From: Isoetes taiwanensis | Lineage: Eukaryota; Streptophyta; Lycopodiopsida; Isoetales; Isoetaceae | DNA: 64,000 bases | Direction: 5' to 3' | NCBI GenBank assembly: GCA_021234155.1 | Contig: JAJEKV010000506.1 | Location: 64,001-128,000, forward strand | Shown here: positions 10,780 through 22,933 of the stretch, one piece after another | How the letters are laid out: the number at the start of each line of letters is the position of its first letter | How positions within the stretch are numbered: the first letter of the stretch is position 1 | Position numbers and translations under genes: made by a program | The notes under the pieces: generated by a model | Told to the model about the DNA's origin: nothing | The model's input: only the letters and a program-made list of their open reading frames with translations | Database searches by the model: none

Positions 10780-12030
10780 TGAGGGATGGTGGTATTCACT
10801 GAAATCATGGTGTGATGCTTATGAAGGTGCAATTTTTCCTTTTGAAGATGTGCTAAAGGAGGATGAGACAGATATAACCTCCTGCAACATGTAAACCACT
10901 GCACCGACCAAGGAAGAAGCGAGTTCATACAGAAGATCACTTCGAGAACTACCTTCTTTCGAGATGCTCGTGGGTGTGGAAAATATGTACAACATAATCC
11001 CAAGACATGTAGGAACTCAATTTCAGTTGATTTTTGTTATTCTTAATTTTTCATGATGTAGATTTAATAAATTATGCAAAATGAATTGACCTCAATGCAG
11101 GAAGAATCGAACAATAAAGACTAGTTTATGTTTGAAGCTTCTCCATATTAGTCTGTTGGTTGAAGGACTTCAAGTTTGTATTGTTCACTCTAACAGACAT
11201 TTAAGTCTGATGTTGAATGGAACAACCAATTCTCTGAACTGTGACATTTGTTGTAACAAATATTATAGTTTGATATTAAATGGAAAGACGTGTGCAAATT
11301 ATGATGTTTGCGATGTCTTGAATGTAACAGACATTTTCTAATACACATTTATCTTTGATCTTGAATGTAATAGGCATTTATTTATTGTAACTAGCATTCA
11401 TTTGTCGTAAACATGACATTCATTTTCATCTGCTGTTGATGATAATGAATAGACTTATGTAGACTATAGATGGTAGAAATAGGCCTGTTGCGATTGCTAA
11501 AAAAATTATTGTAATTGGTTGAAGTCGTCTGCAATTTTATTGATTGAATTAGTTAATTTGCAAGATCCTGTATTTGAGCTTGACAAATTGCTATAGTTAG
11601 TTTGAGGCAAATCAAAAGATTGGAACTTCTATCTTACGCTCACCTATTTAGATATTGTAAACTGGCCATCCACATCTAGCTTCACAAAGGCTGCATCTAT
11701 GGTGGAGTTTGGAGTTGTCAGCAAATGCAATCGCTTGATGAAGCTTCTAAAACCCTAAATCCTTTGGAAATTCGTTACATTGTTTTGACTTTTTATCGAA
11801 TCCTTCAGAAAAAAGAAGCCATGAAGATCTATTGGAAGAAAAATCAACCTTGTTGTGGCACTCAGATTCAGTCCTGCATAAATAAGAATCGGCCATGCTG
11901 ATCTTTGTTTAGAAATTTTAGATCGTATATCTTTCTGGCTTTCTGGGGCCTTTTTACAATTCTAAAAATTGTAGGGATATTTTGACAAATACCCAAAATA
12001 CAAGGGTATTTTTAAAATTTTCCCTTAAAA
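10780..12030 (+). pseudogene. MULE remnant: transposase C-terminal end and 3' terminus
   Basis: At about 10830-11030 the plus strand encodes, across frameshifts, a basic linker (RPRKKR) and a zinc knuckle of the form GCGKYVQHNPKTCRNS, typical of MULE transposase C-termini. After about 900 bp of non-coding 3' sequence comes a terminal motif at 11948-12026 (CTTTTTACAATTCTAAAAAT, then a TACCCAAAATACAAGGG word). The whole stretch matches, on the opposite strand, 38120-39370, where the upstream SWIM region is also preserved. The 5' part is missing, abutting the copia remnant. Not functional. Confidence 0.65.
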
Positions 12031-12499
12031 ATACACCAACAGTAGTAGATGTACAAAAATATGTAAAAAAAGATGACTATGGACAGAGAATATGTACAAA
12101 AGTGTGCTAGTTTTTTCATCTTGAATGTGTAGAAATATTTTATAAGGTATACATATAGAGGGATGGATGTGATGCATCCCTTTTTTAAGGATGTTATCCT
12201 TTATTGTTTAGTAAAAGTTACAAACAACGTAGAAACGCAGTGGAGAAAATGTCCATTAGAGAAAACCCGTCATAATGCAATACCTAAACAATGTGAAGAG
12301 AAATCATGACTCACGAATGAGTGAGAATCTGAAGGTAGTGCTCCCAAATACGGTTCCTTACTTCAGCATCAATTGATGAGCACCTGAACACTTCGGCAAA
12401 TCGTTGTTAGGAAACAATAAGGACATGTGCATCAGAATGCACATAACCTTTGAATATAAAGAGGTTCCTTCTTTTTTAAAATGGACCAGATGATCGAAG
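12031..12499. other. No gene recognised
   Basis: AT-rich spacer between the MULE end and the L1-type LINE remnant. It may include the degraded 3' part of that LINE, but I see no diagnostic motif. Confidence 0.4.
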
Positions 12500-15300
12500 T
12501 AGAAAAGCATTTCTACCAAATATTATAAGACACTTGGATAGATTGTTAATAATACATGTTGGTCATTCAAATTATATTGAAAGAGGTCTTGAAGCTACAA
12601 ACAAAGCAAGCCTGATATGTTGACACATGAAGAAGGAATATTCAATTGCCTTGTCCCTCTCCTCACATAAGGGACAAATTCTTTTAGACACGTCTGATCA
12701 ACTTTGTAAACCACAATATTATGTCACACACATCGATGAATAATTGCCACCGCAAAACAAATACTAATTGATTAAGCAGTTTATTCTAAAATCACCTCCA
12801 CATGGCTTTTTGTTGGTCCCTAGCCCTAGGGATGACCAAAGCTCACTTTCTGACGGAGGCGGGACCTTGACAGCAAGTAGGATCTTGTGCATGGAGTTCA
12901 CCAACTTATCTACTTTGACATGTTCATGGACCACCCAAAGCGGGGAGGGGCATCCACCTGTACTATCAAGGAAGAATTGAGATAACTTCCTCCATATACC
13001 TTGATCTCATCTCAAAAGCGGGAACTTAGCTTTAAACTCTTCCCATGTCACCGCATATTATTATTATTATACTAGTCAAAAATTATATGTATACCTCCTA
13101 ATTTTCTATGGATGGGTGGACTAAGATAGCAGAGGATCACGATCCAAAGGGATCTACCAACAACTGACAGCAATGCAACTGCATGCAAGATGGTGAAAGT
13201 GAAATAGAAATCGTACAAATTCCCACGCAACAAGCAATCCCTTGGGAAAAGGAGAAGCATGATGTTAGTGTATGATGTTAGTGGGGAAAATAGAGCCGAT
13301 GCTAAAATGGTCTAATACATGGAGACCCAAAAGAGATGCACATATGCAAAGACTGATAAACAAGACTGGAGTCTGAAGACTTGTCCACATTATTTAAAAT
13401 TCTCCAACTGAACTTAGAAATCACCACTTTGCTCCGCAAAAGAAATTTGATAATTCCAAGGACGCGAAAATGCTTTGACAACATGCACTTCGTCCAACTG
13501 ACTTTGACATCAGCAACCTCCTCTATATATCCTCTTCTGGCCCCTCTCTGCCCCTCCCCAGAGTTCTTAATAACCCTGATAATGAGTTGCACCTTTTACT
13601 GTGGAGACAACATGAATGAAGCCATGTACATATATGCGCTGCTAAGAATTGACTTGGCCACAACAATTCGTCCAGCCATGGAAAGCTTAGTTGTGGATTA
13701 TCAAAAAGGCTGCTTTTCCAAGCCGTTAATTACTGCCTTTCAAGCATCTCCAGATGGGATACAAACAGCTATAAGGATACCAAGAAGTTTGGTTGCATAC
13801 CAAGAAGTTTGGTTGCTTTACTATGGAGAGGATCTTCCATGGAAAGGCAGTTACACATGGTAGAATTGGAGATCCAATTCCCATAGTGTTGTACACTTTT
13901 GCCAACTAACAAAGGAAAAGAATATGGCAATGAAATGGCATTCTGCAAATTTTGCTCATCTGCTCTTAACAAAAAGAAAGTGTCATCTGCATATTGATTA
14001 AAAACCTCTTGCAACTCATTCTTCATGGGGAGTCCATGCAAGATTGTTGTCTGAGCTGCAAGAGAGAAGACCTGGGCAAAATCCACTACCATAATTGTAT
14101 ACAAAAGTGGAGCCAATAGACAATCCTGACATATGTTATGACCCACCTGAAACAATGACGAGGTTTCCCTTGAGAGAAGCGAGCTAAATAATGAAGTCGC
14201 ATGCTATTAGCTATGAATTGGATACCAAAACCAAAGCATAAGAGACATTTCTCTAGAATCCAATCAACATTGCCATATGCTTTTGCAAAATCTAATTTCA
14301 AGTATACTATTTCATGACTTTGTTGAACCCAATAAATACCTTCATATGCAACAACTACATTATTCAGTATGCAACATCATAACTAAAATCCTGACCGCAT
14401 AGAAGATATGGAATCGACAAGAACGTCCCAAAGCTTTTGTGCACAGAATATAGCAAGATGATAGGGCGCCATTCTAAAATTGATAAAGGCCTCTTACACT
14501 TGGGAAGGAGAGAAATGCAGCCCAAGTTAATAATTTTATCTAGATGTCTTTGGCTTTTGAAATATCAAAAGGCATCATACACATCATCACGAACCCAGTC
14601 CCAAGACCCGTATGACAGAACTCCACAGGAATACCATCAATTCTAGAATATTTGCCTCTTTTCAAAGGGAAGATAGTATAGCATCAGCCAGGTCATTCAT
14701 AGTATCCTCTGCCTTTATACGGACCCTTTTCTCATCAGATACAATAAGATGGACCTTAGCAAGTAATGCCTTTTAAAAGTTATGTTGGAAGCGAAGGCGA
14801 CGAGAAGCAAAAAAAGGGAGAAGTGGTCATATAGAAAGATCTGAAGTTGCTTAAGATCAGGAATGGGAGGACCGTCTTGAACTTGGACACATAGCATTGC
14901 AGCTTGTCTCAAGACTTTTGTAGCTTTAAAAGAGAAATGTGTGCAGCAATCTCTCTCTTTGAACCATAGCAACTTTGGCTCGAGCGTATTAAATTTGCTT
15001 TGCTTCCATCTAAAGAATCTGTTTTTTCTCTTGGGCATCTAATGCTATGACAAACCTGTAAGTCAGTTGTTGGTAAAGAGCAATTAAAATCCGTCGATTA
15101 GCTGCAACTCACTGACAACCCCAGTTTTTGGCAAAGGACTTCACCGCAGCCAGAGCATCAACAATCCCTAATATTCCTATCGTTCTCATAAAAGCAGAGG
15201 TCCATGCTTCTTTGCATCCATTCTTAAACTCCTCACCCATCAAGAATGAAATGCTTAATTCAAAACAAGTCTTCGTCTTGTTATGTGTCACATCCTAAGA
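12500..15300 (-). pseudogene. L1-type LINE ORF2 remnant (RT and zf-RVT)
   Basis: Minus-strand frames give, in order, a pre-RT region (about 14715-15290), RT blocks at 14086-14301 (KLDFAKAYGNVDW, then FGFGIQFI) and RT blocks at 13769-14155 (CLLAPLL, then the catalytic QYADDTFFLL). A C-terminal zinc-finger-like piece follows near 12600-12680 (ICPLCEERDKAIEY..F..C). This order is that of plant L1-type LINE ORF2 with a zf-RVT end. The RT sequence clearly differs from the LINE at 20.7-24.7 kb. It has many stops and frameshifts, and no endonuclease is seen. Both outer limits are approximate. Confidence 0.65.
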
Positions 15301-16094
15301 GCAAAAGAAAAACTACGAATCGTGATAAAAAAAGCCTTATACTAGGAGCTGCCATGTAATTATATTTTACTAGCTTCTTCATATAATTCTATATTACTAA
15401 ACTAATGTTAGGTTTAAGGTTGGCAAAGCAGGAATACTTTACTTTTCTTCCACGATCTTATACATTAGAAATATGTTCATCTGCCAATATGGTGGCAGTT
15501 CAGTCAAGATTCCAATGCTATGAAGAAAACTGCTAAGACTGCAAAACACTCCTCCACATGCAGAAATCCCGTCTGTTGTGATGAATCTACTGGAAGGAGC
15601 AATGTATTTGGGCACAGATATGTCACTTGCAAATCGACAAGCTCATAGCACTTAAGGATCGAGCATGGTAGATAGGATAAAATGTCTAGGGAGTACAATT
15701 CGGCTCTGCGGTTCTGAAGATGGAAGTCACGTGATCAGTAAATGTAGTGCAAAATGTACTGCCTCAGGTGTGGCTCGAGTCTAGCAAGCGTCCTTCAAGT
15801 AACACCGTGTCTTCTAGGTAATGTTACCATTGAGATTATGCAGTTATATGAAATAAACAAGATAAAATATTTGAGTGCCCGAAGATAAGAGGGCACTTCT
15901 TATGGATGTGACATCGATATTTAAACTAATGGAACACATTTTATAGACCTGATAGTCGTGCAAGAGACGTAACAATAATTGAAAAAACTACCATATGCCA
16001 AAACTGTACATAAATTGCATCCTCTATGCACAACAGAACGGCACAAACCAAAAAAACACACACTCCATGCAAAACACAACTTTTCACACAAATT
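15301..16094. other. No gene recognised
   Basis: AT-rich sequence with short frames only. Nothing recognisable apart from being flanked by LINE remnants. Confidence 0.4.
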
Positions 16095-16190
16095 GCATCC
16101 TGCCCTCTATCCCCGACGCTCTTCGGCTTGTACATTGACCAGCTAGAAGAATGGCTAGCTGAGCACGAGGGGGAAGGCGCTCAGTTAAGC
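16095..16190 (+). pseudogene. LINE reverse-transcriptase fragment
   Basis: A short open stretch reads CPLSPTLFGLYIDQLEEWL, the conserved RT block just before the YADD block in LINEs of the type found at 20.7-24.7 kb, where the equivalent words are CPLSPTLFGIYID. Sequence on either side is not LINE-like, so this is an isolated shard of about 95 bp. Confidence 0.65.
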
Positions 16191-17040
16191 ATAATTTTAT
16201 TAATTGTGGACTTTGGCTAAGTCCATATGACTCCCAAATGGACCCGATTTTTTAGAATATTAGGGTTTTATTTGGTAGAAGGATGCAAAATTTTGAAATG
16301 CGTGCAAGTAGGTGAGATGGCAGCCCTTGTATCTACTATGCCAAAGAAGTGACATCCGAGTTTGTTTGCCGCCCAAGCGCCTTGTAAAGTAAGTCCATAT
16401 GTATCTCAAATGGTAGCTACTGTCTAGAATACATGGTTCTAAGAGCATATTGTGCACAATAAGATGAACTAGAACAACTTTAATCACATTAAAATTTTAC
16501 ATAATTTCATTAAAACATCAAACATGTTTCAAAGTTTTCATATAGCAATTGAAAGTAAATTTAATGTTTTGACAATGTTAAAGTTCCAAATATCCATCCG
16601 TATGTTATGTGACTGCAATTCCTCATCAGCTGGGAGACTTTTCTGGGCTCTTCTGGGATTAATGCTATTTTCCTGCACATACCCATGTAAAGGTTAGTAT
16701 TGTAATATAATAGGTTATCGAGAGGGACATATAAGTGTGAAATTGGGCGACCGCCGTATTTAAGACTAGTTTCACGTCCGATGACATTCAATAATGTTGT
16801 GGAAGTGTTGCCTAAAGGGGCAATATGCAAAACAAATTCAATTAACCAAGAAAAATGCATTGCATAACTAAACCATTAAAGTTAAAACAAATCAATTTCA
16901 CATCTAACCTTAACCTAACCCTAATCGCTAACCCTAACTTGCGGCTCACGAGAATCGAACTAAGGGCGTAACGGAATCGAGCTCACGTAAACGAGCTAGG
17001 GGCGGCTCACGAACTAATCGAGCTCGAGGTATGCTTTTAC
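16191..17040. other. No gene; contains one AAATTGGGC palindrome and a telomere-like word run
   Basis: The frame 16561-16860 (minus) has no known motif. At about 16739-16762 an imperfect palindrome GAAATTGGGC-GACC-GCCGTATTT occurs, related to those at 18.06 and 18.19 kb. At about 16907-16937 CCTAACCCTAA..CTAACCCTAA is a short telomere-like run. Confidence 0.5.
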
Positions 17041-17700
17041 TCGCAATTTGTATTATCTTGGTTTATTGGAAGGAAGATGAATGAAGCGGGTGAAGATGAA
17101 TGAGGCAGGTTTCTCCACAGCTGGTAGGGATGATAATGGAAATCTGGCTTGGCTGTCCTGCAATTCACAAGCACTTTGCTGCAGAGGGAAATCCTGTTTT
17201 ATATTAAAATGCTTTATGCGAAGCTTTCTTTTCCTAGATTGGCCAGCCTTGCGGCTTAATAAAATCGATCCGAGTTCCACCGCTATGTATGATGTGATCA
17301 AATATTCCTTATCTTGTATGCATCCGCTTGCACGAAAGTACCATCGATGCGCGCCATCATGAGCCGGCCGAGAGAAATCCGCAAATCCGAATGGCAAGTC
17401 CGCATCATCGAGCCCACCGCAACAATGTCGAATATCGCAAAGTGCTGCAATCTGCAAAGTCTCGAATCAAAGTTGCAGGTCAATCTCAGGTGGTGTCTCG
17501 ATGCAAGAAGCCGAGTGGCCCCAGAACTAATCTTTTTCTGAAGAACCCTGTTTTTCCTAAATCTGTCTCAAACTTGATGCCCTACTGGGATCCCGCAATA
17601 CTTGGAAAGTTTTTTTGTGGATTGCCTCTCGCCTGTGCTTGTGCCCGGCGACGTGCGGAAGATCAAGAAGGTGAAAGCAAGAAGACGCCATAGCCGGCTT
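17041..17700. other. Open-frame-rich segment of unknown nature
   Basis: Several overlapping frames are open on both strands (minus 17053-17457, plus 17081-17362, 17314-17541 and 17328-17693), and GC content is higher than in the flanks. The overlap suggests composition rather than a gene. None of the translations has a motif I recognise. A single exon of an unknown gene, or part of an unannotated repeat, remains possible. Confidence 0.25.
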
Positions 17701-17823
17701 GTTGCCGGTTGAAGAACCTTCCCGCCATTCTCACTGTGGAAAGCTTTCCCTTCAATTTAAACTTCTATTTTGCATACCTATGCTACGATCCGGCCGCAAA
17801 TTGGGCGGTCGTACGGATTTATT

Positions 17824-17846
17824 ACAAGACAAGACAAGACAAGACA
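17824..17846. repeat. ACAAG microsatellite
   Basis: Four to five consecutive ACAAG units. Confidence 0.85.
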
Positions 17847-18055
17847 GGGGACTACGGACAAGGCAAGAGGGGCCTTCACATTCGGGTCGGGAACAATAGG
17901 CTAGTTACAAGGGCGGGAAGGACTCGTACAAGACTCAAATTCGGTGATCCGCCCAATTTCAGATCCACGACTAGTTACAATAAATTTGTAAATAAATAAC
18001 CATTTAGTAGTTAATAAATTTGTAAATAAATAAGGATTTAGTTGTTTGGGGCCTC

Positions 18056-18079
18056 CAAATTGGGCGGTCGCCCTATTTG
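18056..18079. repeat. AAATTGGGC palindrome A
   Basis: CAAATTGGGC and GCCCTATTTG arms flank a GGTC loop, with one mismatch between the arms. It belongs to a small cluster of the same palindrome in this region. Confidence 0.7.
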
Positions 18080-18096
18080 AGTTGCTCCATTTCACA

Positions 18097-18236
18097 AGAT
18101 GACTGTTGTTATGGGCCTTGAAATTGGGCACAAGTAGTATGTACATTACAATCATTCAGATGACTGTTGTTATGGGCCTTGAAATTGGGCAGTCGCCCAA
18201 TTTCATGTACAAGTAGTATGTACATTACAATCATTC
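18097..18236 (+). repeat. Unequal tandem duplication (61 and 79 bp)
   Basis: Copy 1 is 18097-18157 and copy 2 is 18158-18236. Both start AGATGACTGTTGTTATGGGC and end GTACATTACAATCATTC. They differ by an 18-bp piece in copy 2 that supplies the right arm of the palindrome at 18181-18204; copy 1 has only the left arm. Confidence 0.9.
18181..18204. repeat. Perfect AAATTGGGC palindrome B
   Basis: GAAATTGGGC and GCCCAATTTC are perfect 10-bp arms around AGTC. It could form a hairpin or be a dyad protein-binding site; no function can be read from the sequence alone. Confidence 0.85.
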
Positions 18237-18297
18237 GTTTGACACATTCCAATCATTTTTTTTTATTATTGTTTCTCATGTTTGTCAGATGTTACAG

Positions 18298-18472
18298 TTA
18301 GCTCATGCTATATCAAATCTTTTACCTACCATGGTATCCTCCTTACACTTTTAATGTTTAACATGCACACAATACCATCCTTTTAGCTCATGCTATATCA
18401 AATCTTTTACCTAACATGGTATCCTCCTTACACTTTTAATGTTTAACATGCACACAATACCATCCTTTTAAC
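18298..18472 (+). repeat. 85-bp tandem duplication
   Basis: Two nearly identical head-to-tail copies start with TTAGCTCATGCTATATC and end with ACACAATACCATCC, with a period of 85 bp. No coding content. Confidence 0.9.
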
Positions 18473-20204
18473 GTTTAATGCATGCCAAAATGCAAGGGAG
18501 ATGTGGGCATCTATAAAAAAGAATAAAAAATAATAGACAAAGGAGATGCGCCTACCTTTGCGTCCCTCGAACATACAAAAACACTTCAAAATATCTTCTA
18601 GATGATGGGCGCCCTGGTAAAGGAGGATCCGGAATGGAGGAGGAAGAAAAGACGACCTTGCACCTTTCAAATGAGGTCTTACATGAGCAAAAACACGTCT
18701 AAAAATATTGTGCGCATGATGGACACGTGGAACGCTCATAGTGCATATTTGGTGGGCCCATAATCGTCACAAAATAAACCCACCTTTTTCGTGAGCATTT
18801 CAAATTTCAAATTAAAGCGCCCCGTGGACCATTTACGTGCTTGTCGAATTCAAATTCAAATTTCCCTCCCTCAACTCAATATTGCCTCGGGCATCTCGCC
18901 ATCTGCCATTACGACTCTCAACTAGGGCTTTGTGGGCTCTCGACTAGGGCTTGTGGGCCCGGTCTCAACTAGGGCTTTGCCTCTCACAGCGTAAGTTTTG
19001 GTGTTTTCATTAGCATGTAGCATGCGCTAGTGTAATGCGCTACTACTTCCATGTTTCTTTGCCATTTTCTTGCAATTCTAGAGTATTTTTAATGTAACTC
19101 TAATGCATCATTGAGCATTGATCTTGGCTAATGAAAATCTAAGTACCCATGTTTACATTAGCTTATTACATCCCTGCGGTGACACAATGATCACGAGGTG
19201 ATGAGCCCAAGTATGTAGGTTTGAAGATGAGGTGAGAACACATTATTTGAAATCACATAGCTAGAGGGTTTGCATTAGGCATGTGTATATATTGTTGTTG
19301 TCGGATGGAGTGCTTGGAAGTGAACATATATATGGCTCAAAGACGCCGCCAACAAGGTGGTCCAAAGTTGCCGGGCAAGCTGTTTGGTGGTCCAATTTGG
19401 AGCTTGTGCATTGGAACGAGGAGGGCGACCAATATGGAGAGAGCCCAATTAGGAAGGACGTCAATTTGAAAGGATTTTTTTTTTTTTTTTTTTTGTCGCT
19501 TCAATTTGGGACACACCAAATCCCAATTTGGGCTGACCAGATTGGTGGCGGATGCCATATTTTAGTGCGTCCAAATTGGGCTGCCCAATTTAGGAGCAAA
19601 AAAAATAAAAAATAAAAAATTGCCCTCAGATTGGTCGGGCGCCCAATTTCTAATGAAATGTCTTTCACTGTTTATAGATGGTGGAACATATTTAGAGATT
19701 CACAACCAGGTTTCTTGCCAAGACAATTCACCGACGATTCAAGAAGTCCCAACCGGATAGTCGGTGTTGGTGTTGAAGAGGTGTTTGAAGTCAGGGTGCA
19801 GACACTTTATGGGAGGATAAGAGCTCATTTATCCTCTATAACTAGGATGATGTGCATGAGATAGACCGGGCTAGCACCCTCGAAACCAAAATGAAGGCAG
19901 GTAGAAGATAGTAACAGGGCAACACAATTAACCAGGTATAATTTGATTCATCTAGAATGTGAAATCTGGCACTTCTATAACGTTCATACTTTGGGGAAGG
20001 ATTTTGTATCTTTATAGACCCGTCACCGAAGGGTCCGGACTATTTCATTATATATGGACTACCTGCAATGCCAAAGCCATGTGTGCCATTTGGGCTACTA
20101 CACTTTGCGACATAAGTACACTTTCATCGAAGTTGGCACTGTCTATTTTCAGTATGCTTATGGACTCGCGGTAAAACATGTGTTTCCAAATCTTTCATTA
20201 TTTT
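18473..20204. other. No gene recognised; several CCCAATTT-type motifs
   Basis: Frames here are short and motif-free. At 19445-19655 the words CCCAATTT and AAATTGGG recur at least five times, next to a 20-bp T run (about 19477-19496). They resemble arms of the palindromes upstream. This may be an eroded DNA-transposon end region. Confidence 0.4.
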
Positions 20205-20560
20205 CAATAAACATGTTTCCTACCGTCATTGTGAGGTTTTAGCTTGAAATGATTCATGGAATGATACATCTCTGAGGATAAAATATTGACTGACTTGGAG
20301 ATGTGAATGGAGATGCCCTACTTGGTTAGGATATGCTATTGAAGAGACCCATTGTTTGTTTAGCACGTCTTCAATAAACATGTTTCCTATGTCATTGTTA
20401 ATGTTCTAGATTGAAAGGATTCATGGAGGGATACATCCCTGATGGTCATGAAAGGTTGACCGAAGGATGTGAATGAAGATGCCTTACTTGGTTAGGATAT
20501 GATATTGAAGAGCCCCATTGTTAGCGCGCCAGAACGATCTCATGTGCCCTACTTGGGTAG
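20205..20560 (+). repeat. Degenerate tandem repeat, about 180-bp period
   Basis: Two diverged copies start near 20209 and 20388 (AACATGTTTCCTA..TCATTGT). They share GATGCC.TACTTGGTTAGG and TATTGAAGAG.CCCATTGTT blocks, with a third partial block at about 20540. No coding content recognised. Confidence 0.7.
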
Positions 20561-20995
20561 GGTATGCTACTGAAGAGCCTCAGATGGCCAACGACTACTA
20601 GTGACCACATTGAGATAGAGACTATCGATTATGCTTGGGCTCCTTTTACTAAGAAGAAGCTACCCAACGCTATCTTGTGCGTGTTCTTTGAACCATATCG
20701 CGACGGACTCTCATGAGGATGTCAATTAGAATAGAATAGAATAGAATATACATTAACGTCCCTCAAAGTGAGGGCCCCGGACTTAATGTAGCATCTGAAG
20801 CTCCCATAGGGTGCTGCCAAAGAAACAAGACGCATAGGTTTTATGTAGCCATCTAGCGGGCTTCACTTGTTCTTTACATATTACCCTTGATCGTGTTTAT
20901 AGTGGCTTCTTGGCCATACACAAATGCATCGTTATAAAAGCGGATTTTTGAATCTGTACTTTGTGGGCTTCTCTGATCCGCCTCATTCGTGCCTT

Positions 20996-21379
20996 TCAGA
21001 TTAATAGCCCTCTCTCTTTGTGCACCCCCCGGTGTCTTATTATCATTTCTTTTATAGCTTTCGCTATGTCTGTGAGCGTCTCTTCTTTGTCCATCAGTGC
21101 TGGGAGTGGGAGATCCCACCTGACCTTGTTAAATTTGGACCTTATGTCGTTGTAGACCGGGCACTCCTTTACCATGTGCTCTTCGTCTTCTATTTTTCCT
21201 GAGTCACATACCCGGCATATTCGTTCTGCTCTATCTATTTTCCTCCATCTATCTTTCTCAATTCGGAGGTCATGGCTTCCCATCCTGAATCTGGCCAGTG
21301 TTCCCCTGTTGCTTCTATTCAACCTGGTGCTTTTGTACGTGATGTGCCCTATCTGTTTCCCTGGGTTGAAGGTTTCCAA
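20996..21379 (-). pseudogene. LINE ORF2 C-terminal Cys/His finger region
   Basis: The open frame contains LARFRMGSHDLRIEK, WRKIDRAERICRVCDSG and EDEEHMVKECPVY. The CxxC and HxxxxC spacing is that of the zinc-finger end found downstream of RT in many non-LTR retrotransposons, thought to help target RNA or DNA binding. The frames at 21349-21711 and 21674-21892 continue this same protein upstream across frameshifts, linking it to the RT domain. It lies at the 3' end of the LINE coding region. Confidence 0.7.
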
Positions 21380-22015
21380 TAGCCCTTTGGCGTTGGGCCG
21401 TGGTGTGCCCGTGCCATCCGGGCTCTCACCGCTATGCTATGTCCATTCTTCGTCCCATCCGTGCGCTTGTATGATCGACTTTGCATCCCCATATTCATTT
21501 GTCCATTTCGCCAATTCGTTAAACCATCCTTTGCCCATTTGTTATATCTTTGTTTTGTTGATTCATCTATCGCTAGTGATGACAGTTTGTCCTCTTTCCC
21601 GTGGCTGTTGTCCTTTATTAGGTATCTAACTGTTCTTTCCCAGGCCCTCACTTCCATTGGCTTTTCCTCTGTCTCATATAAGATTGTGGCCAATGATGTA
21701 CCTGTCTTCACCTGGAATTCCTGCCCGTGCCATTGCCTCAGTATTCCTTCTTGTTTCTCCCATTGCTTCTTCTCGACATTCCGGTCCCCGTCTCACATCC
21801 GCATACAATGTTGTTGATGCTACTATCGTGCTGAATAGGTATGCTTTGATTTCCCAATTGGTGATCCTGTTGTTGTTGCAGTAATTCATCATGATGTAAT
21901 AGTTGCCTATCGCTGCCTGGAATCTGGTATCCGCTCCCTTTGACCATCTCCCCCCATGTGTGTCGTTACCCTAGATACCATGCATCTTGACTTCCTCTAG
22001 CTTCTCCCCTTGTAT

Positions 22016-22933
22016 CTAAATGGTGCGTGTTTTATCTTTGTCCCGAAGGTCACTATTTTTGTTTTCCCCAGGTTGGTGTCGATCCTGTCTCTTCTGAAAT
22101 TCTTCTAGTATCTCTAGCATCCTGTGCATTCCTTTGGCCTTGGTCGCCATCATACCTAGATCATCTGCATATAGCATTATTGGTATTTTTGTTTTCCCTA
22201 TCGTTGGTGCATCCCTGTCTCCCTGTCTTTCCCTGACAAATTCTTGTAGTGCGTCTATGTATATCCCAAATAGTGTGGGTGATAGTGGACATCCTTGCTT
22301 TACTCCTGTATCGCATTCTATGGCTTCTCCTCCCCCTTCTGTTTTGGCATACACCTTTTGGTACAGCCTTGCGATTGATCCTACTAACCCGTCTGGTGCT
22401 CTTAGTCCTATTAGCCTGAGTAGAAGCTTATCCCTAGGCACTGTGTCGAAGGCTTTCTTGAAGTCCACGAAGCAGCATATGATCTTCTTATTATTCTCCT
22501 TTGTCTGCTCTATCATTATCCTTAGAGTGACTAGATGATCTGTAGTTGAGTACTCTGGTCGAAAGCCTGCCTGGCCTTGTGCTCTGAGCTTCCCTGCTTC
22601 CGCCCATGTTTTCAGCTTTTGGTCTAGCATTTTCCCGAACCATTTCGCAAATACTGAACTGACCATGATAGTCCTATAGTTACTCGGTTCTTCTTTGTTT
22701 CCTCCCTTGTGGAGCGGGATTACCTTGTTAAACTGCCATTTCTCCGGGAAACCCAAGTGTACTACCTCATTGAATATCTCTGTTATAATCCCTATTATCT
22801 CCGTTCCCACACATTTCAACATCTCCGCTGTCAGCCCATATAGATCCGGAGCCTTATTGTTCGCCATTCTGTTTAGTGCCCATGTCACTTCTTCCTTGGA
22901 GAAAGGGGGTTTGTGTCTACCTTCCGGGTCCAT
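22016..22933 (-). pseudogene. LINE reverse transcriptase domain
   Basis: A continuous open frame of 305 codons carries the canonical non-LTR RT blocks in order: IPLHKGGNKEEPSNYR, AGFRPEYSTTDH, CCFVDFKKAFDTVPRDKL, GVKQGCPLSPTLFGIYID and the catalytic MLYADDLGMMA. The aspartates of block A (FVDF) and block C (YADD) are intact, so this domain alone looks recently active. It would copy the element RNA at a nicked target site. The first Met here is internal: the real ORF should start upstream in the endonuclease part, which is broken. It lacks the D-alanine-type changes of bacterial or organellar RTs and is clearly eukaryotic non-LTR. Confidence 0.85.

Noticed and set aside
17053-17693. Protein-coding gene at 17.0-17.7 kb
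   Set aside because: At least four frames on both strands overlap the same DNA, none has recognisable motifs, and no splice structure emerges, so I left it as unassigned.
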